A stretch of DNA of 64,000 bases from Acetobacter orientalis (GTDB lineage: Bacteria; Pseudomonadota; Alphaproteobacteria; Acetobacterales; Acetobacteraceae). The DNA is taken from NCBI RefSeq assembly GCF_000963965.1, contig NZ_BAMX01000002.1, positions 1-64,000 of the forward strand. The letters run 5' to 3'. The notes beneath the pieces were generated by a model, which had not been told where the DNA came from, did not search any database, and saw only the letters and a program-made list of their open reading frames with translations. This document shows, piece after piece, positions 1 to 7,729 of this stretch. The position numbers and the translations under genes were made by a program. Numbering within the stretch: the first letter of the stretch is position 1; the number at the start of each line of letters is the position of its first letter.

Positions 1-42
1 ACTGGCACTGGCACTGGCACTGGCACTGGCACTGGCACTGGC
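1..42. repeat. Hexanucleotide tandem repeat (ACTGGC)7 at window edge
   Basis: Seven perfect copies of ACTGGC occupy the first 42 bases, and the array may continue to the left of the window. All three forward frames are open through it. One frame would end a protein in alternating Thr-Gly at a TGA at 55-57; another would give Leu-Ala repeats ending at TAA 71-73. The array could therefore be the 3' end of an upstream gene or plain intergenic DNA. It ends 11 bp before the candidate -35 element of rho. Confidence 0.95.
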
Positions 43-53
43 GGGCAAGCTGG

Positions 54-82
54 TTGACTGCGCTGGCACGTAAAGCTATATT
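54..82 (+). promoter_or_regulatory. Sigma-70-type promoter for rho
   Basis: TTGACT (54-59) and TATATT (77-82) are separated by 17 bp, close to the housekeeping consensus. Transcription would start near position 90, leaving a 5' untranslated leader of roughly 180 nt (about 90-272). I see no convincing gene in that leader. Long autoregulated leaders are known for rho in E. coli, so attenuation here is possible, but that is inference. Confidence 0.6.
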
Positions 83-272
83 ATGGGCCTAGACACTGGC
101 TGACTTCACCTGCCCAGTGCTCCTCCTCCCCAAGTCAGGATCCTTCCCTGCGTCGGTTTTGTCGGCGTGACGTCTCAGCACGTTACATCAGGCAGTTCTT
201 TTTCGGTGCCGGGGCCCCATTACGATCCAGACCTCCCTTTTGTGACCTACTTGCCAATTAGGGCATTTTTCA

Positions 273-1568
273 ATGCATCTTGCGGAACTCAAGGCCAAAT
301 CTCCGGCCGACCTTCTAGCCTGCGCCGAAGACCTGAATATCGAAAACGCATCCTCCCTGCGCAAGCAGGACATGATGTTCGCTATTCTCAAGGCGCTGGC
401 AGACAACGATCAGGCCATTTACGGTGATGGCACGCTCGAGATTTTGCACGACGGGTTTGGGTATCTCCGCTCTCCCGAGTCTAACTACCTGCCCGGCCCG
501 GACGATATTTATATCTCCCCCACACAGGTGCGCCGCTTTGGCCTGCGCACGGGCGACACGGTTGAAGGGCAAATTCGCGCACCACGTGATGGTGAGCGTT
601 ATTTCTCACTCCTTAAAATCAACAGTATCAATTTTGAACCGCCAGAGGCCGTACGCCACCGGATCAACTTTGATAACCTGACCCCGCTTTACCCCGAGCG
701 CCGCCTTCAGATGGAAGTTGAGAGCGCTGCCCCGCCGGTTGCAGAAACCAAGGGTAAAAAAGGCAAAAGCACCCAAGACTTTACCCCCCGCGTGATAGAC
801 CTTGTGGCCCCCATTGGTATGGGCCAGCGCGCCCTTATTGTGGCCCCACCGCGCACTGGTAAAACGGTCATGCTGCAAAGCATTGCCTCCTCCATTTCTG
901 CCAACCACCCCGAATGCTTCCTGATTGTGCTGCTCATTGATGAGCGCCCTGAAGAAGTAACCGACATGGCCCGCTCTGTGCGTGGCGAAGTAATTTCTTC
1001 TACCTTTGACGAGCCAGCACACCGCCACGTGCAGGTAACCGAAATGGTGCTGGAAAAAGCCAAACGTCTGGTTGAGCACAAACGCGACGTGGTTATTCTG
1101 CTCGACTCCATTACCCGTCTGGCCCGTGCTTACAACACTGTTGTGCCATCATCTGGTAAAGTCTTGACCGGTGGTGTGGACGCCAACGCCCTACAGCGGC
1201 CCAAACGCTTCTTTGGTGCGGCCCGTAATATTGAAGAAGGCGGCTCTCTCACCATTATTGCGACCGCGCTCATTGATACCGGCAGCCGTATGGACGAAGT
1301 GATCTTTGAAGAATTCAAAGGCACGGGTAACTCTGAACTGATTCTTGACCGGAAACTGGCTGACAAGCGCACCTTCCCGGCCATTGATATTACAAAGAGT
1401 GGCACCCGTAAGGAAGAAATGCTGGTTGACCGCGCTACCCTGTCTAAAATGTGGGTGCTGCGCCGTATTCTGGCCCCTATGGGCACAATGGATGCCATGG
1501 ACTTCCTGCTCGACAAGCTCAAATACAGCAAGTCGAACAATGACTTCTTTGAAGCCATGAATAACTAA
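273..1568 (+). CDS. rho: Transcription termination factor Rho
   Basis: Rho is the hexameric RNA helicase that ends Rho-dependent transcripts. The 431-residue protein has the usual length. It shows the N-terminal Rho domain ([10 protein letters not shown]), the cold-shock-like RNA-binding domain (about 50-130, with DGFGYLRS), Walker A APPRTGKT at 191-198, the signature [12 protein letters not shown] near 221, and Walker [11 protein letters not shown] near 270. The ATG giving [10 protein letters not shown] matches the family start. A short Lys-rich insert (KGKKGKS, about 160-166) links the RNA-binding and ATPase domains. A long leader precedes the gene and two hairpin terminators follow it. Confidence 0.98.
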   Translation: MHLAELKAKSPADLLACAEDLNIENASSLRKQDMMFAILKALADNDQAIYGDGTLEILHDGFGYLRSPESNYLPGPDDIYISPTQVRRFGLRTGDTVEGQIRAPRDGERYFSLLKINSINFEPPEAVRHRINFDNLTPLYPERRLQMEVESAAPPVAETKGKKGKSTQDFTPRVIDLVAPIGMGQRALIVAPPRTGKTVMLQSIASSISANHPECFLIVLLIDERPEEVTDMARSVRGEVISSTFDEPAHRHVQVTEMVLEKAKRLVEHKRDVVILLDSITRLARAYNTVVPSSGKVLTGGVDANALQRPKRFFGAARNIEEGGSLTIIATALIDTGSRMDEVIFEEFKGTGNSELILDRKLADKRTFPAIDITKSGTRKEEMLVDRATLSKMWVLRRILAPMGTMDAMDFLLDKLKYSKSNNDFFEAMNN

Positions 1569-1594
1569 GGCGACCAGTCTTAGCGCCTATGCAG

Positions 1595-1620
1595 CAGGGG
1601 GCTTATGGCCCCCTGTTGTT
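1595..1620 (+). terminator. Hairpin terminator downstream of rho (first)
   Basis: An eight-base-pair GC-rich stem, CAGGGGGC (1595-1602) with GCCCCCTG (1608-1615), is followed by the T-rich stretch TTGTTGT. It lies 27 bp after the rho stop codon. Confidence 0.6.
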
Positions 1621-1635
1621 GTATGCGGCCCAACA

Positions 1636-1663
1636 AAGCCCCCCAACCGGGCTTATTTTTTTT
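1636..1663 (+). terminator. Hairpin terminator downstream of rho (second)
   Basis: Stem AAGCCC (1636-1641) and GGGCTT (1649-1654) precedes a run of eight T, a textbook intrinsic terminator for the plus strand. Its right arm and T-run overlap the last codons of the convergent TusA-like gene. Confidence 0.7.
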
Positions 1664-1919
1664 GCACGGTTAAAATCACAATTGTGTCACGCTCTGGCTG
1701 CTCACCCAAAACAAGGTGGCCAAGAGCCAAGACCGAGCGTTTCACGTTTTTAAGCGGTTCTGCCCCCTGCAACCGTACCGCCAGCGTACCGCCAGAGGGC
1801 AGGCTATCTAACGCCAGCCGTGTACGTACAAAGGTCATGGGGCATTTTTCGTGAATAAGGTCGAGCACCTTTATACCGGGCACGGTGCTGTCTGGTAAAA
1901 GAGGGATATCGTGCATCAT
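1653..1919 (-). CDS. TusA/SirA-family sulfurtransferase
   Basis: Small sulfur-carrier protein of the TusA family (COG0425 type), which passes persulfide sulfur in tRNA thiolation or sulfur trafficking. It carries the family motif with the catalytic cysteine, KCPMTFVRTRLAL, and the later EPLKNVKRSV segment. I start it at ATG 1919 (88 residues, MMHDIPLLPD) because GGAGG lies a few bases upstream; the longer reading to 1973 lacks this. It converges on rho, and its stop overlaps the second rho terminator. Which partner it serves cannot be told from the sequence. Confidence 0.85.
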   Translation of the reverse strand: MMHDIPLLPDSTVPGIKVLDLIHEKCPMTFVRTRLALDSLPSGGTLAVRLQGAEPLKNVKRSVLALGHLVLGEQPERDTIVILTVQKK

Positions 1920-2082
1920 TTTTATAGCCTCCGGTGGCCCAATACCATGCCAAGACACGGGCCTTGTGCGCAAAGCCGCAGCATAGAAAACCTGCGTTGG
2001 CGTGTAAAATTGGACAAACCCCCTTTATTTCGGCTACCTGATAAGGACAAACGCAGGTGGTAAAGAAGCAGGATTTGCGCCC

Positions 2083-2574
2083 TTGAAATCTCAGTCGGCA
2101 GAAGAATCGCGGATCGCGCAGCTCTGTGTAGAACATGGCCTGAAAATGACCGGACAGCGGCGCGTGATCGCCCGTGTTCTGTCAGATGCAGATGATCATC
2201 CCGATGTAGAAGAACTCTATCGTCGCGCTGCTGCGCTAGATGCCCGTATTTCGGTGGCAACTGTTTACAGAACAGTGCGCCTTTTAGAAGAAAAGGGTAT
2301 TCTGGAACGCCGCGACTTTGGCGGCGGCCGCGCCCGCTACGAAGTAAACGAAGGCGATAACCACCATTACCACCTCATAGATGTGGATAATGGTAAGGTT
2401 ATTGAGTTTGAAGACCCCGAACACGAAGAGCTTATGCGCAAAGTTGCCCAGCGGTTAGGCTTTGACTTTGTGTCTATGCGGCTGGAGCTGTTTGGTAAAA
2501 AACGCCCAAGCGCTCAAGCCACCGCCAAACCCGCTGTAGCCAGCAAAGCCAAACGGAGTGGAGAGCCATCATGA
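2083..2574 (+). CDS. fur: Ferric uptake regulator, Fur family
   Basis: Metal-dependent repressor, 163 residues: N-terminal winged helix (GLKMTGQRRVIARVL, then [18 protein letters not shown]) and C-terminal metal-binding and dimerisation part (HHYHLIDVDNGKVIEFED). Two points stand out. The CxxC pair that binds structural zinc in E. coli Fur is absent, as in alphaproteobacterial Fur/Mur proteins. The usual HHDH metal motif reads HHYH. The start is a TTG at 2083 with AGGA about 8 bp upstream; no in-frame ATG lies nearby. A Lys/Ala-rich tail follows the domain. The stop overlaps the olsB start (ATGA), so the two are translationally coupled. Metal preference (iron or manganese) is uncertain. Confidence 0.9.
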   Translation: MKSQSAEESRIAQLCVEHGLKMTGQRRVIARVLSDADDHPDVEELYRRAAALDARISVATVYRTVRLLEEKGILERRDFGGGRARYEVNEGDNHHYHLIDVDNGKVIEFEDPEHEELMRKVAQRLGFDFVSMRLELFGKKRPSAQATAKPAVASKAKRSGEPS

Positions 2575-3422
2575 GCGCAGCCAAACAAAACACTGCTGCC
2601 TCTCTCTCTACCCTTGAGCTGGAACGCAACGGCTTTCCGGAATTGCATGGCGGCAACCTGAGTGTGCGCATTGCCGCCACCGAAGCCGAGCGTGACGCCG
2701 CACAAGCCCTGCGCTACCGCGTATTTTATGAAGAAATGGGCGCACACCCAGACCCAGAGACCCTCCGCCTAAAGCGCGATAGTGACGAGTTTGATGCCGT
2801 AGCCGACCACCTTTTGGTGATTGATAACAGCATTGCCTCAGACGCACGCGGGGTTGTGGGCACGTACCGGCTGGTGCAAAGCGACGCAGCGGCTAAAATT
2901 GGACATTTCTACTCCTCAAGCGAGTATGATATTTCGCCCTTAACAGAGTTTCCGGGCCGCTTGCTTGAAGTGGGCCGCTCCTGCGTAGATAAAAACTACC
3001 GTGGCCGGGCCGCCATGCAGCTTTTATGGCGGGGTATTGCCTCCTACATTTTTCTGCATCGTATTGATGTGCTGTTTGGCTGTGCAAGCCTACCCGGCAC
3101 AGACCCCGATAGCATGGCAGATGAGCTCACCTACCTGTACCACAACCATTTGGCCCCTCCGGCACTGCGTGTAAAAGCTTTGCCAGAGCGCCGGGTTGAA
3201 ATGCTACGGACAGACCCCCATTCCCTCGACTTCCGTAAGTGCCTAACGCGCTTGCCCCCCTTAATCAAAGGCTACCTACGCCTTGGTGGTTATGTGGGTG
3301 ATGGCGCGGTTATTGACCCGCAGTTTAACACCACAGACGTTGCCGTTCTGGTGAAAAGCGAGCTGTTGGCAGACAAATATTACCGCCATTATGAGCGCCG
3401 CCTGCGTGACGCGCTGGACTAA
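2571..3422 (+). CDS. olsB: L-ornithine N-alpha-acyltransferase (hemolysin-like), OlsB family
   Basis: OlsB transfers a 3-hydroxyacyl chain from acyl-ACP to ornithine, the first step of ornithine-lipid synthesis in the inner membrane. The 283-residue protein shows the family's acyltransferase core: LSVRIAATEAERDAAQALRY, then YRVFYEEMGA, GTYRLVQSD, LLEVGRSCVDKNYRGRAAMQLLWRG, and FGCASLPGTDP. The ATG overlaps the fur stop, and lnt follows after 35 bp, so fur-olsB-lnt probably form one unit in which two envelope-lipid genes sit behind fur. No OlsA is adjacent, so the second acylation gene must lie elsewhere. Confidence 0.88.
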   Translation: MSAAKQNTAASLSTLELERNGFPELHGGNLSVRIAATEAERDAAQALRYRVFYEEMGAHPDPETLRLKRDSDEFDAVADHLLVIDNSIASDARGVVGTYRLVQSDAAAKIGHFYSSSEYDISPLTEFPGRLLEVGRSCVDKNYRGRAAMQLLWRGIASYIFLHRIDVLFGCASLPGTDPDSMADELTYLYHNHLAPPALRVKALPERRVEMLRTDPHSLDFRKCLTRLPPLIKGYLRLGGYVGDGAVIDPQFNTTDVAVLVKSELLADKYYRHYERRLRDALD

Positions 3423-3457
3423 GCGCGCCCGCTAAGACACTCCTTTAAAGAGCCTCT

Positions 3458-5098
3458 GTGAAACGAACACTCCCTTTCCGTGCTGGTCTACGCCGTATTG
3501 GCTTGCCCTCTCGCAAAGGGGTGCAACAAACCTGCATTATGCTAGGGTTGGGGGTTTTGTCTGCCACGGCGCTGCCGCCCGTGCATGCCCTGCCTGTGTT
3601 GCTGTTTACCTTCCCTGCCCTGTTTGCTGCCATAGACCGTGCACCGTCTTGGAAACGGGCGGCTTGGGCCGGTGGGTTATTTGGTTTTGGGTTATATGCA
3701 GCCAGCCTTTATTGGCTGGTAAATGCAGTTATGATCCGCGCTGAAGACTTTTGGTGGTTTGTGCCATTTCCGTCTTTGGGGTGTGCGCTCATTTTAGCCC
3801 CCTTAACAGCCGCGCCTGCCGCACTGTGCCGTATTGTACCAACAGGCCCACGCCGTATGGCGCTCTTTGCCGCACTCTGGACACTGTTTGATATGGCCCG
3901 GGTGTTTTTGTTCAGCGGCTTTCCATGGAACCCACTTGGCAGCGGTTTTGCTCTGCCGGGTCGCGTGGGTGATGTGCTTATTCAACCTGCAGCATGGTTG
4001 GGGGTCGATGGCATGACCCTTGTGCTGGTATTCACTGCCCTGTTCTGTGGTACGGCCCTACGAGACCAAATCTGCTTGGCGCGCACCACCACGTATACCC
4101 CTTATTTTTCTCGCATTCTGCGCCGCAGCACGGGTATTTTTGGCACACTGCTTGCCGTAATGTGGGTTGGGGCTGGTGTTGCCCGGTTGCATTTTGCCAC
4201 ACCAAGCGGCCCATTAGGGCCAATCGCGGTGATGGTACAAGGCAATGTGCCAGAAATAGAAAAAGTTGGGCACCAAAGCCCCCGTACTATTTTTGAACGC
4301 TACCTGACCCTTACCGCCCAAGGCGTACAACAAGCAAAAGCTTTGCGTGCACAAAACCCCGCTCAGGCAGAGCGGCCTATCGTCTTTTTGTGGCCCGAGA
4401 CGTCTTTCCCCGGCTATACGCTGCTGCAAGACAGCCCACGTGCGCGGCAAATTATTATGGCATGGGCTGCGGGGGCTGATGCCGGGTTAATTGGCGCCCT
4501 ACGCCAAGATGATAACGGGCGGTACCGCAACTCCATACTGGCACTTGCGCCCGATGGCGGTATTGAAGCGCTTTATGACAAGGCCCGGCTTGTACCGTTT
4601 GGGGAGTACCAGCCCAAGCACATTCCGCTCCAAATTGTACCACAAGGCGGTTTAGCCGCTGGCCCCGGCCCCCAAACATGGCACTTGCCCAACATACCGC
4701 CTGCTGGCCCACTTATTTGCTATGAAGTTATTTTTTCTGGCGCTGTGGTCGATAAAGCAGACCGCCCGCGCTGGTTTGCCAATGTCACAAACGATGGTTG
4801 GTTTGGAGATAGTGCAGGGCCAAGGCAGCACCTTTCCTCAGTGCGTTTACGCGCAGTAGAAGAAGGCTTGCCAGTAGCCCGTGCCGCCAATACCGGCATT
4901 TCTATTGCCTATGATGGCTATGGCCACGAACTTGGCCGCCTAGGCTGGAATAAAACAGATACACTGGTCACAGCACTTCCAGCGGCTCTGCCCGTACCTT
5001 TATTTGGCCTATACGGAAGAATAATTCCGTTCTTGTTATGTCTTTTGATTGGGATAAGTGCACTGCTGCCTATTGCACAGCGCAAGCAGGTACAATAA
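3458..5098 (+). CDS. lnt: Apolipoprotein N-acyltransferase Lnt
   Basis: Integral membrane enzyme adding the third acyl chain to the N-terminal cysteine of lipoproteins. At 546 residues it has the usual length: an N-terminal bundle of hydrophobic helices followed by a periplasmic nitrilase-like domain. The triad is visible as Glu in WPETSFP, Lys in YDKARLVPFGEYQP and Cys in LICYEVIF. The conserved NVTNDGWFGD segment and a last C-terminal helix are present. Translation starts at GTG 3458, preceded by a weak AAAGAG. It shares an operon direction with fur and olsB. Confidence 0.96.
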   Translation: MKRTLPFRAGLRRIGLPSRKGVQQTCIMLGLGVLSATALPPVHALPVLLFTFPALFAAIDRAPSWKRAAWAGGLFGFGLYAASLYWLVNAVMIRAEDFWWFVPFPSLGCALILAPLTAAPAALCRIVPTGPRRMALFAALWTLFDMARVFLFSGFPWNPLGSGFALPGRVGDVLIQPAAWLGVDGMTLVLVFTALFCGTALRDQICLARTTTYTPYFSRILRRSTGIFGTLLAVMWVGAGVARLHFATPSGPLGPIAVMVQGNVPEIEKVGHQSPRTIFERYLTLTAQGVQQAKALRAQNPAQAERPIVFLWPETSFPGYTLLQDSPRARQIIMAWAAGADAGLIGALRQDDNGRYRNSILALAPDGGIEALYDKARLVPFGEYQPKHIPLQIVPQGGLAAGPGPQTWHLPNIPPAGPLICYEVIFSGAVVDKADRPRWFANVTNDGWFGDSAGPRQHLSSVRLRAVEEGLPVARAANTGISIAYDGYGHELGRLGWNKTDTLVTALPAALPVPLFGLYGRIIPFLLCLLIGISALLPIAQRKQVQ

Positions 5099-5188
5099 AT
5101 TAATAAACAGTTACTTATTTCTTAACAAACAGGTTCTGGTCACACGCATGACCCCTCCATTGCCTGTCCCCATCACCTGGCAAAAACT

Positions 5189-5686
5189 GTGACAAACACA
5201 AAATTTCCTAACACTGACCCAAGCCACACGGTGGTACCCAGAGCCACGTCTGTAGATGCCTATGTGGGCAAGCGCATTAAACTGCGCCGTATTGCCTTGG
5301 GCTTTTCGCAGGAAAAACTGGGCGAGTTGGTGGGTATTACATTCCAGCAAATTCAAAAATACGAACGCGGGGCCAACCGGGTTGGGGCCTCACGGCTTTA
5401 TGATATTGCTGGCGCCCTTGATGTCCCCCTCGACTTCTTTTTTGACGGTGTTGACCGCCACCCCCAACCGGGCACCCTACAAAAAGAAGGTTTTGCACAA
5501 ATACGCAAAGCATTTGAAGGCGCACCCAGTGGTAGTTCAGACCCTATGGATGCAAAAACTATCACTCAACCTGAAACACTTGAACTCGTACAAGCGTATT
5601 ACGCCATTCCTGATGCCAATGTACGGCGCAATGTGCTGGAGCTTATTCGCTCCATGAACCCACAAAAGCCTGAAACATCAAACTAA
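5189..5686 (+). CDS. XRE-family HTH transcriptional regulator
   Basis: DNA-binding protein of 165 residues with a cro/cI helix-turn-helix at about 24-80 (GKRIKLRRIALGFSQEKLGE, ITFQQIQKYERGANR). Its C-terminal part (ETLELVQAYYAI, VRRNVLELIRSM) matches a regulator type common in Rhodospirillales. The start is GTG 5189, whose last two bases belong to the stop codon of a possible 14-codon upstream frame (ATG 5148, MTPPLPVPITWQKL). Target genes are unknown. It stands alone between lnt and a convergent gene. Confidence 0.85.
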   Translation: MTNTKFPNTDPSHTVVPRATSVDAYVGKRIKLRRIALGFSQEKLGELVGITFQQIQKYERGANRVGASRLYDIAGALDVPLDFFFDGVDRHPQPGTLQKEGFAQIRKAFEGAPSGSSDPMDAKTITQPETLELVQAYYAIPDANVRRNVLELIRSMNPQKPETSN

Positions 5687-5713
5687 ATACTGTTGCTGTA
5701 TCTTGAAATTTTA

Positions 5714-5749
5714 AGAAAATATAAAAAGGGCAGCGCGTTGCTGCCCTTT
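5714..5749 (-). terminator. Strong hairpin terminator for the DUF2076 gene
   Basis: A perfect ten-base-pair stem, AAAGGGCAGC (5725-5734) and GCTGCCCTTT (5740-5749), with a five-base loop. On the minus strand it is followed by TTTTTATATTTT, so it ends the minus-strand transcript. It also lies 39 bp past the plus-strand XRE gene stop and may block read-through there. Confidence 0.8.
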
Positions 5750-5777
5750 CCCTTAGTCAATAACGCAAGCTGGGGGC

Positions 5778-6554
5778 TTAAAAATTATCATCGCCCCAGC
5801 CGCCGCCAAAATCTCCACCATCGCCACCAGCATCCTGACCACCCCAGTCATTATTACCGGCATCAAAGTTGGAGTCTGCGGCTGTGCCTTGGCCTGCAAA
5901 GGGGTCTTGGCCCGCAGCACTATCTCCATAGTAGTTATTAATGGTTTCAGACTGTGGGGCACCCCAACCGCCTGCGGCATCACCACCCATACCGCCATCA
6001 TGGTGGCCGCTAAACAGGCTTGTTAAGGCGTTAGCTGCCAGCATACCACCGGCAACCCCCGTTGCCGTTGTAAGGGCAGACCCCAAAAAGCCGCTACCGC
6101 CACGCTGGAACATGCTGGGCTGCATGCCATAGGGCATTTGCTGGTATTGTGGGGGGGGCGGGGGGGCCTGCGTATTGTTACCCCAACCCGGCGGGGTTTG
6201 CTGCTGCGGGCGCTGCTGGCCACCGCCAAACAACCCACCCAAAAAACCACTGCCAGACTTTTGCTGCTGTTGCGCCTGCTGCGCAGCCTGCTGGGCCTGC
6301 TGCAACTGGAACTGCAACTGCTGGATACGGTTTTGCGCTTCTACCAAAGCGGCTTCCTGCACAACGGCCATTTGCGTAATGCGGTAGCGGGCTTCGGGGT
6401 ATTGCTGAAACTGCTGGGCAATAAACTGGTCTGCCTCAGGGTCTATAGGGGGCAGGCTGGGGCGGGTGCTAGGCACGCTGCCAAAACCGCCCTGCTGGGC
6501 ACCGCCTACGCGTGCGACAAACTTTGAAATAAGGTCGCGTTCTTCGTTGTTCAT
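5778..6554 (-). CDS. DUF2076 family protein, Gln-rich
   Basis: Unknown function; 258 residues. The N-terminal helical segment (NNEERDLISKFVARVG, then DPEADQFIAQQFQQYPEARYRITQM) is the DUF2076 signature. A long Gln/Ala-rich coiled-coil-like stretch follows (about 75-110, mostly QQ and AQQAQQ), then a Gly/Pro/Gln-rich linker, one hydrophobic Ala/Gly-rich segment (about 155-175, ATGVAGGMLAANALTSLF), and an acidic Gly/Asp/Asn-rich tail ending in DDNF. No classical signal peptide is visible. It is transcribed away from glyQ; the 286 bp between them presumably hold both promoters. Confidence 0.8.
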   Translation of the reverse strand: MNNEERDLISKFVARVGGAQQGGFGSVPSTRPSLPPIDPEADQFIAQQFQQYPEARYRITQMAVVQEAALVEAQNRIQQLQFQLQQAQQAAQQAQQQQKSGSGFLGGLFGGGQQRPQQQTPPGWGNNTQAPPPPPQYQQMPYGMQPSMFQRGGSGFLGSALTTATGVAGGMLAANALTSLFSGHHDGGMGGDAAGGWGAPQSETINNYYGDSAAGQDPFAGQGTAADSNFDAGNNDWGGQDAGGDGGDFGGGWGDDNF

Positions 6555-6840
6555 CTTCTACCTTCCCGCCTGATTACGGCCTGCTGGCATAGCCTTGGTT
6601 GCCGCCAGTATGCCTTTCTTACCAGCATAATACGCTATCACTCTAACAAAAATGTGGCGCGCCATGGCAGAGGTTGCAAGAGCATTTGCACAGAGTGGCT
6701 GCCCTTCTCTTCCTGTATGCCGCACACACCTGTATGGTGTGGCCCTTCTGGCTGGCATGGCCTGCCCCGTACCTGTTGTGCGGGGTGCGCCGTGCTTGCT
6801 GTTCTGACACTGTTTTCTTACTGCGGAGTTTCAGTCTGAC

Positions 6841-7725
6841 ATGGACCCGGCGTCTCCCCGCCCGACCGAGCGGCCTCTTTCCTTTCAGGATTTAATCCTG
6901 ACCCTCCACCAGTTCTGGTCACGGCAGGGCTGCGCCATTCTCCAGCCGTATGATACGGAAGTGGGTGCGGGCACACTCTCCCCCCACACCACGTTGCGGG
7001 CATTGGGCAACACCCCATGGAAGGCCGCCTATGTGCAGCCCTGCCGCCGCCCGTCTGATGGCCGTTATGGTGAAAACCCCAACCGTTTGCAGCATTATTA
7101 CCAATACCAGGTACTGCTCAAACCCACACCAGAAGAAAGCCAAAAGCTGCTGCTAGACAGCTACCGCGCTATTGGCATTGACCCCGACAAACACGATATC
7201 CGCTTTGTGGAAGATGACTGGGAAAACCCCACCATTGGCGCATGGGGCCTAGGGTGGGAAGTCTGGTGCGATGGTATGGAAGTGACACAGTTTACCTACT
7301 TCCAGCAGGTTGGTGGTATTCCCGTTGTGCTCCCTTCAACCGAGCTAACATACGGGCTGGAACGTCTGGCCATGTATGTGCAGGGTGTGGAAAATGTGTA
7401 CGACCTTGACTACAACGGCACCGGCCTAACCTACGGCGATGTGTTTTTACGCGCCGAGCAAGACTATTCGCGCCATAATTTTGAACTGGCCGACACAGAC
7501 CTTTTGTTCCGCCATTTTGCAGATGCCGAAAAAGAAAGCGTGGCATTAGCAGAAGCAGGCGTGGCCCAGCCCGCTTATGACCAGTGCTTAAAAGCCAGCC
7601 ATTTGTTTAACCTGCTTGATGCGCGTGGGGTTATTAGCGTGAGCGAGCGCGCCTCCTACATTGGCCGCGTGCGGACACTGGCAAAATTGTGCTGCGAAAC
7701 GTGGCTGGCTGGCGAGGACAAGTAA
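6841..7725 (+). CDS. glyQ: Glycyl-tRNA synthetase, alpha subunit
   Basis: Catalytic subunit of the bacterial alpha2-beta2 glycyl-tRNA synthetase, 294 residues, the normal size. Family hallmarks are [19 protein letters not shown] near the N-terminus, [40 protein letters not shown], and [18 protein letters not shown]. The ATG at 6841 follows a GGAG about a dozen bases upstream. glyS begins 4 bp after the stop, so the two subunits are made together. The 286-bp upstream gap shows no further gene. Confidence 0.98.
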   Translation: MDPASPRPTERPLSFQDLILTLHQFWSRQGCAILQPYDTEVGAGTLSPHTTLRALGNTPWKAAYVQPCRRPSDGRYGENPNRLQHYYQYQVLLKPTPEESQKLLLDSYRAIGIDPDKHDIRFVEDDWENPTIGAWGLGWEVWCDGMEVTQFTYFQQVGGIPVVLPSTELTYGLERLAMYVQGVENVYDLDYNGTGLTYGDVFLRAEQDYSRHNFELADTDLLFRHFADAEKESVALAEAGVAQPAYDQCLKASHLFNLLDARGVISVSERASYIGRVRTLAKLCCETWLAGEDK

Positions 7726-7729
7726 GATC

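Noticed and set aside
1..73. 3' end of an upstream protein gene through the ACTGGC array
   Set aside because: All three forward frames are open and none can be identified; the window begins inside the repeat, so it cannot be decided.
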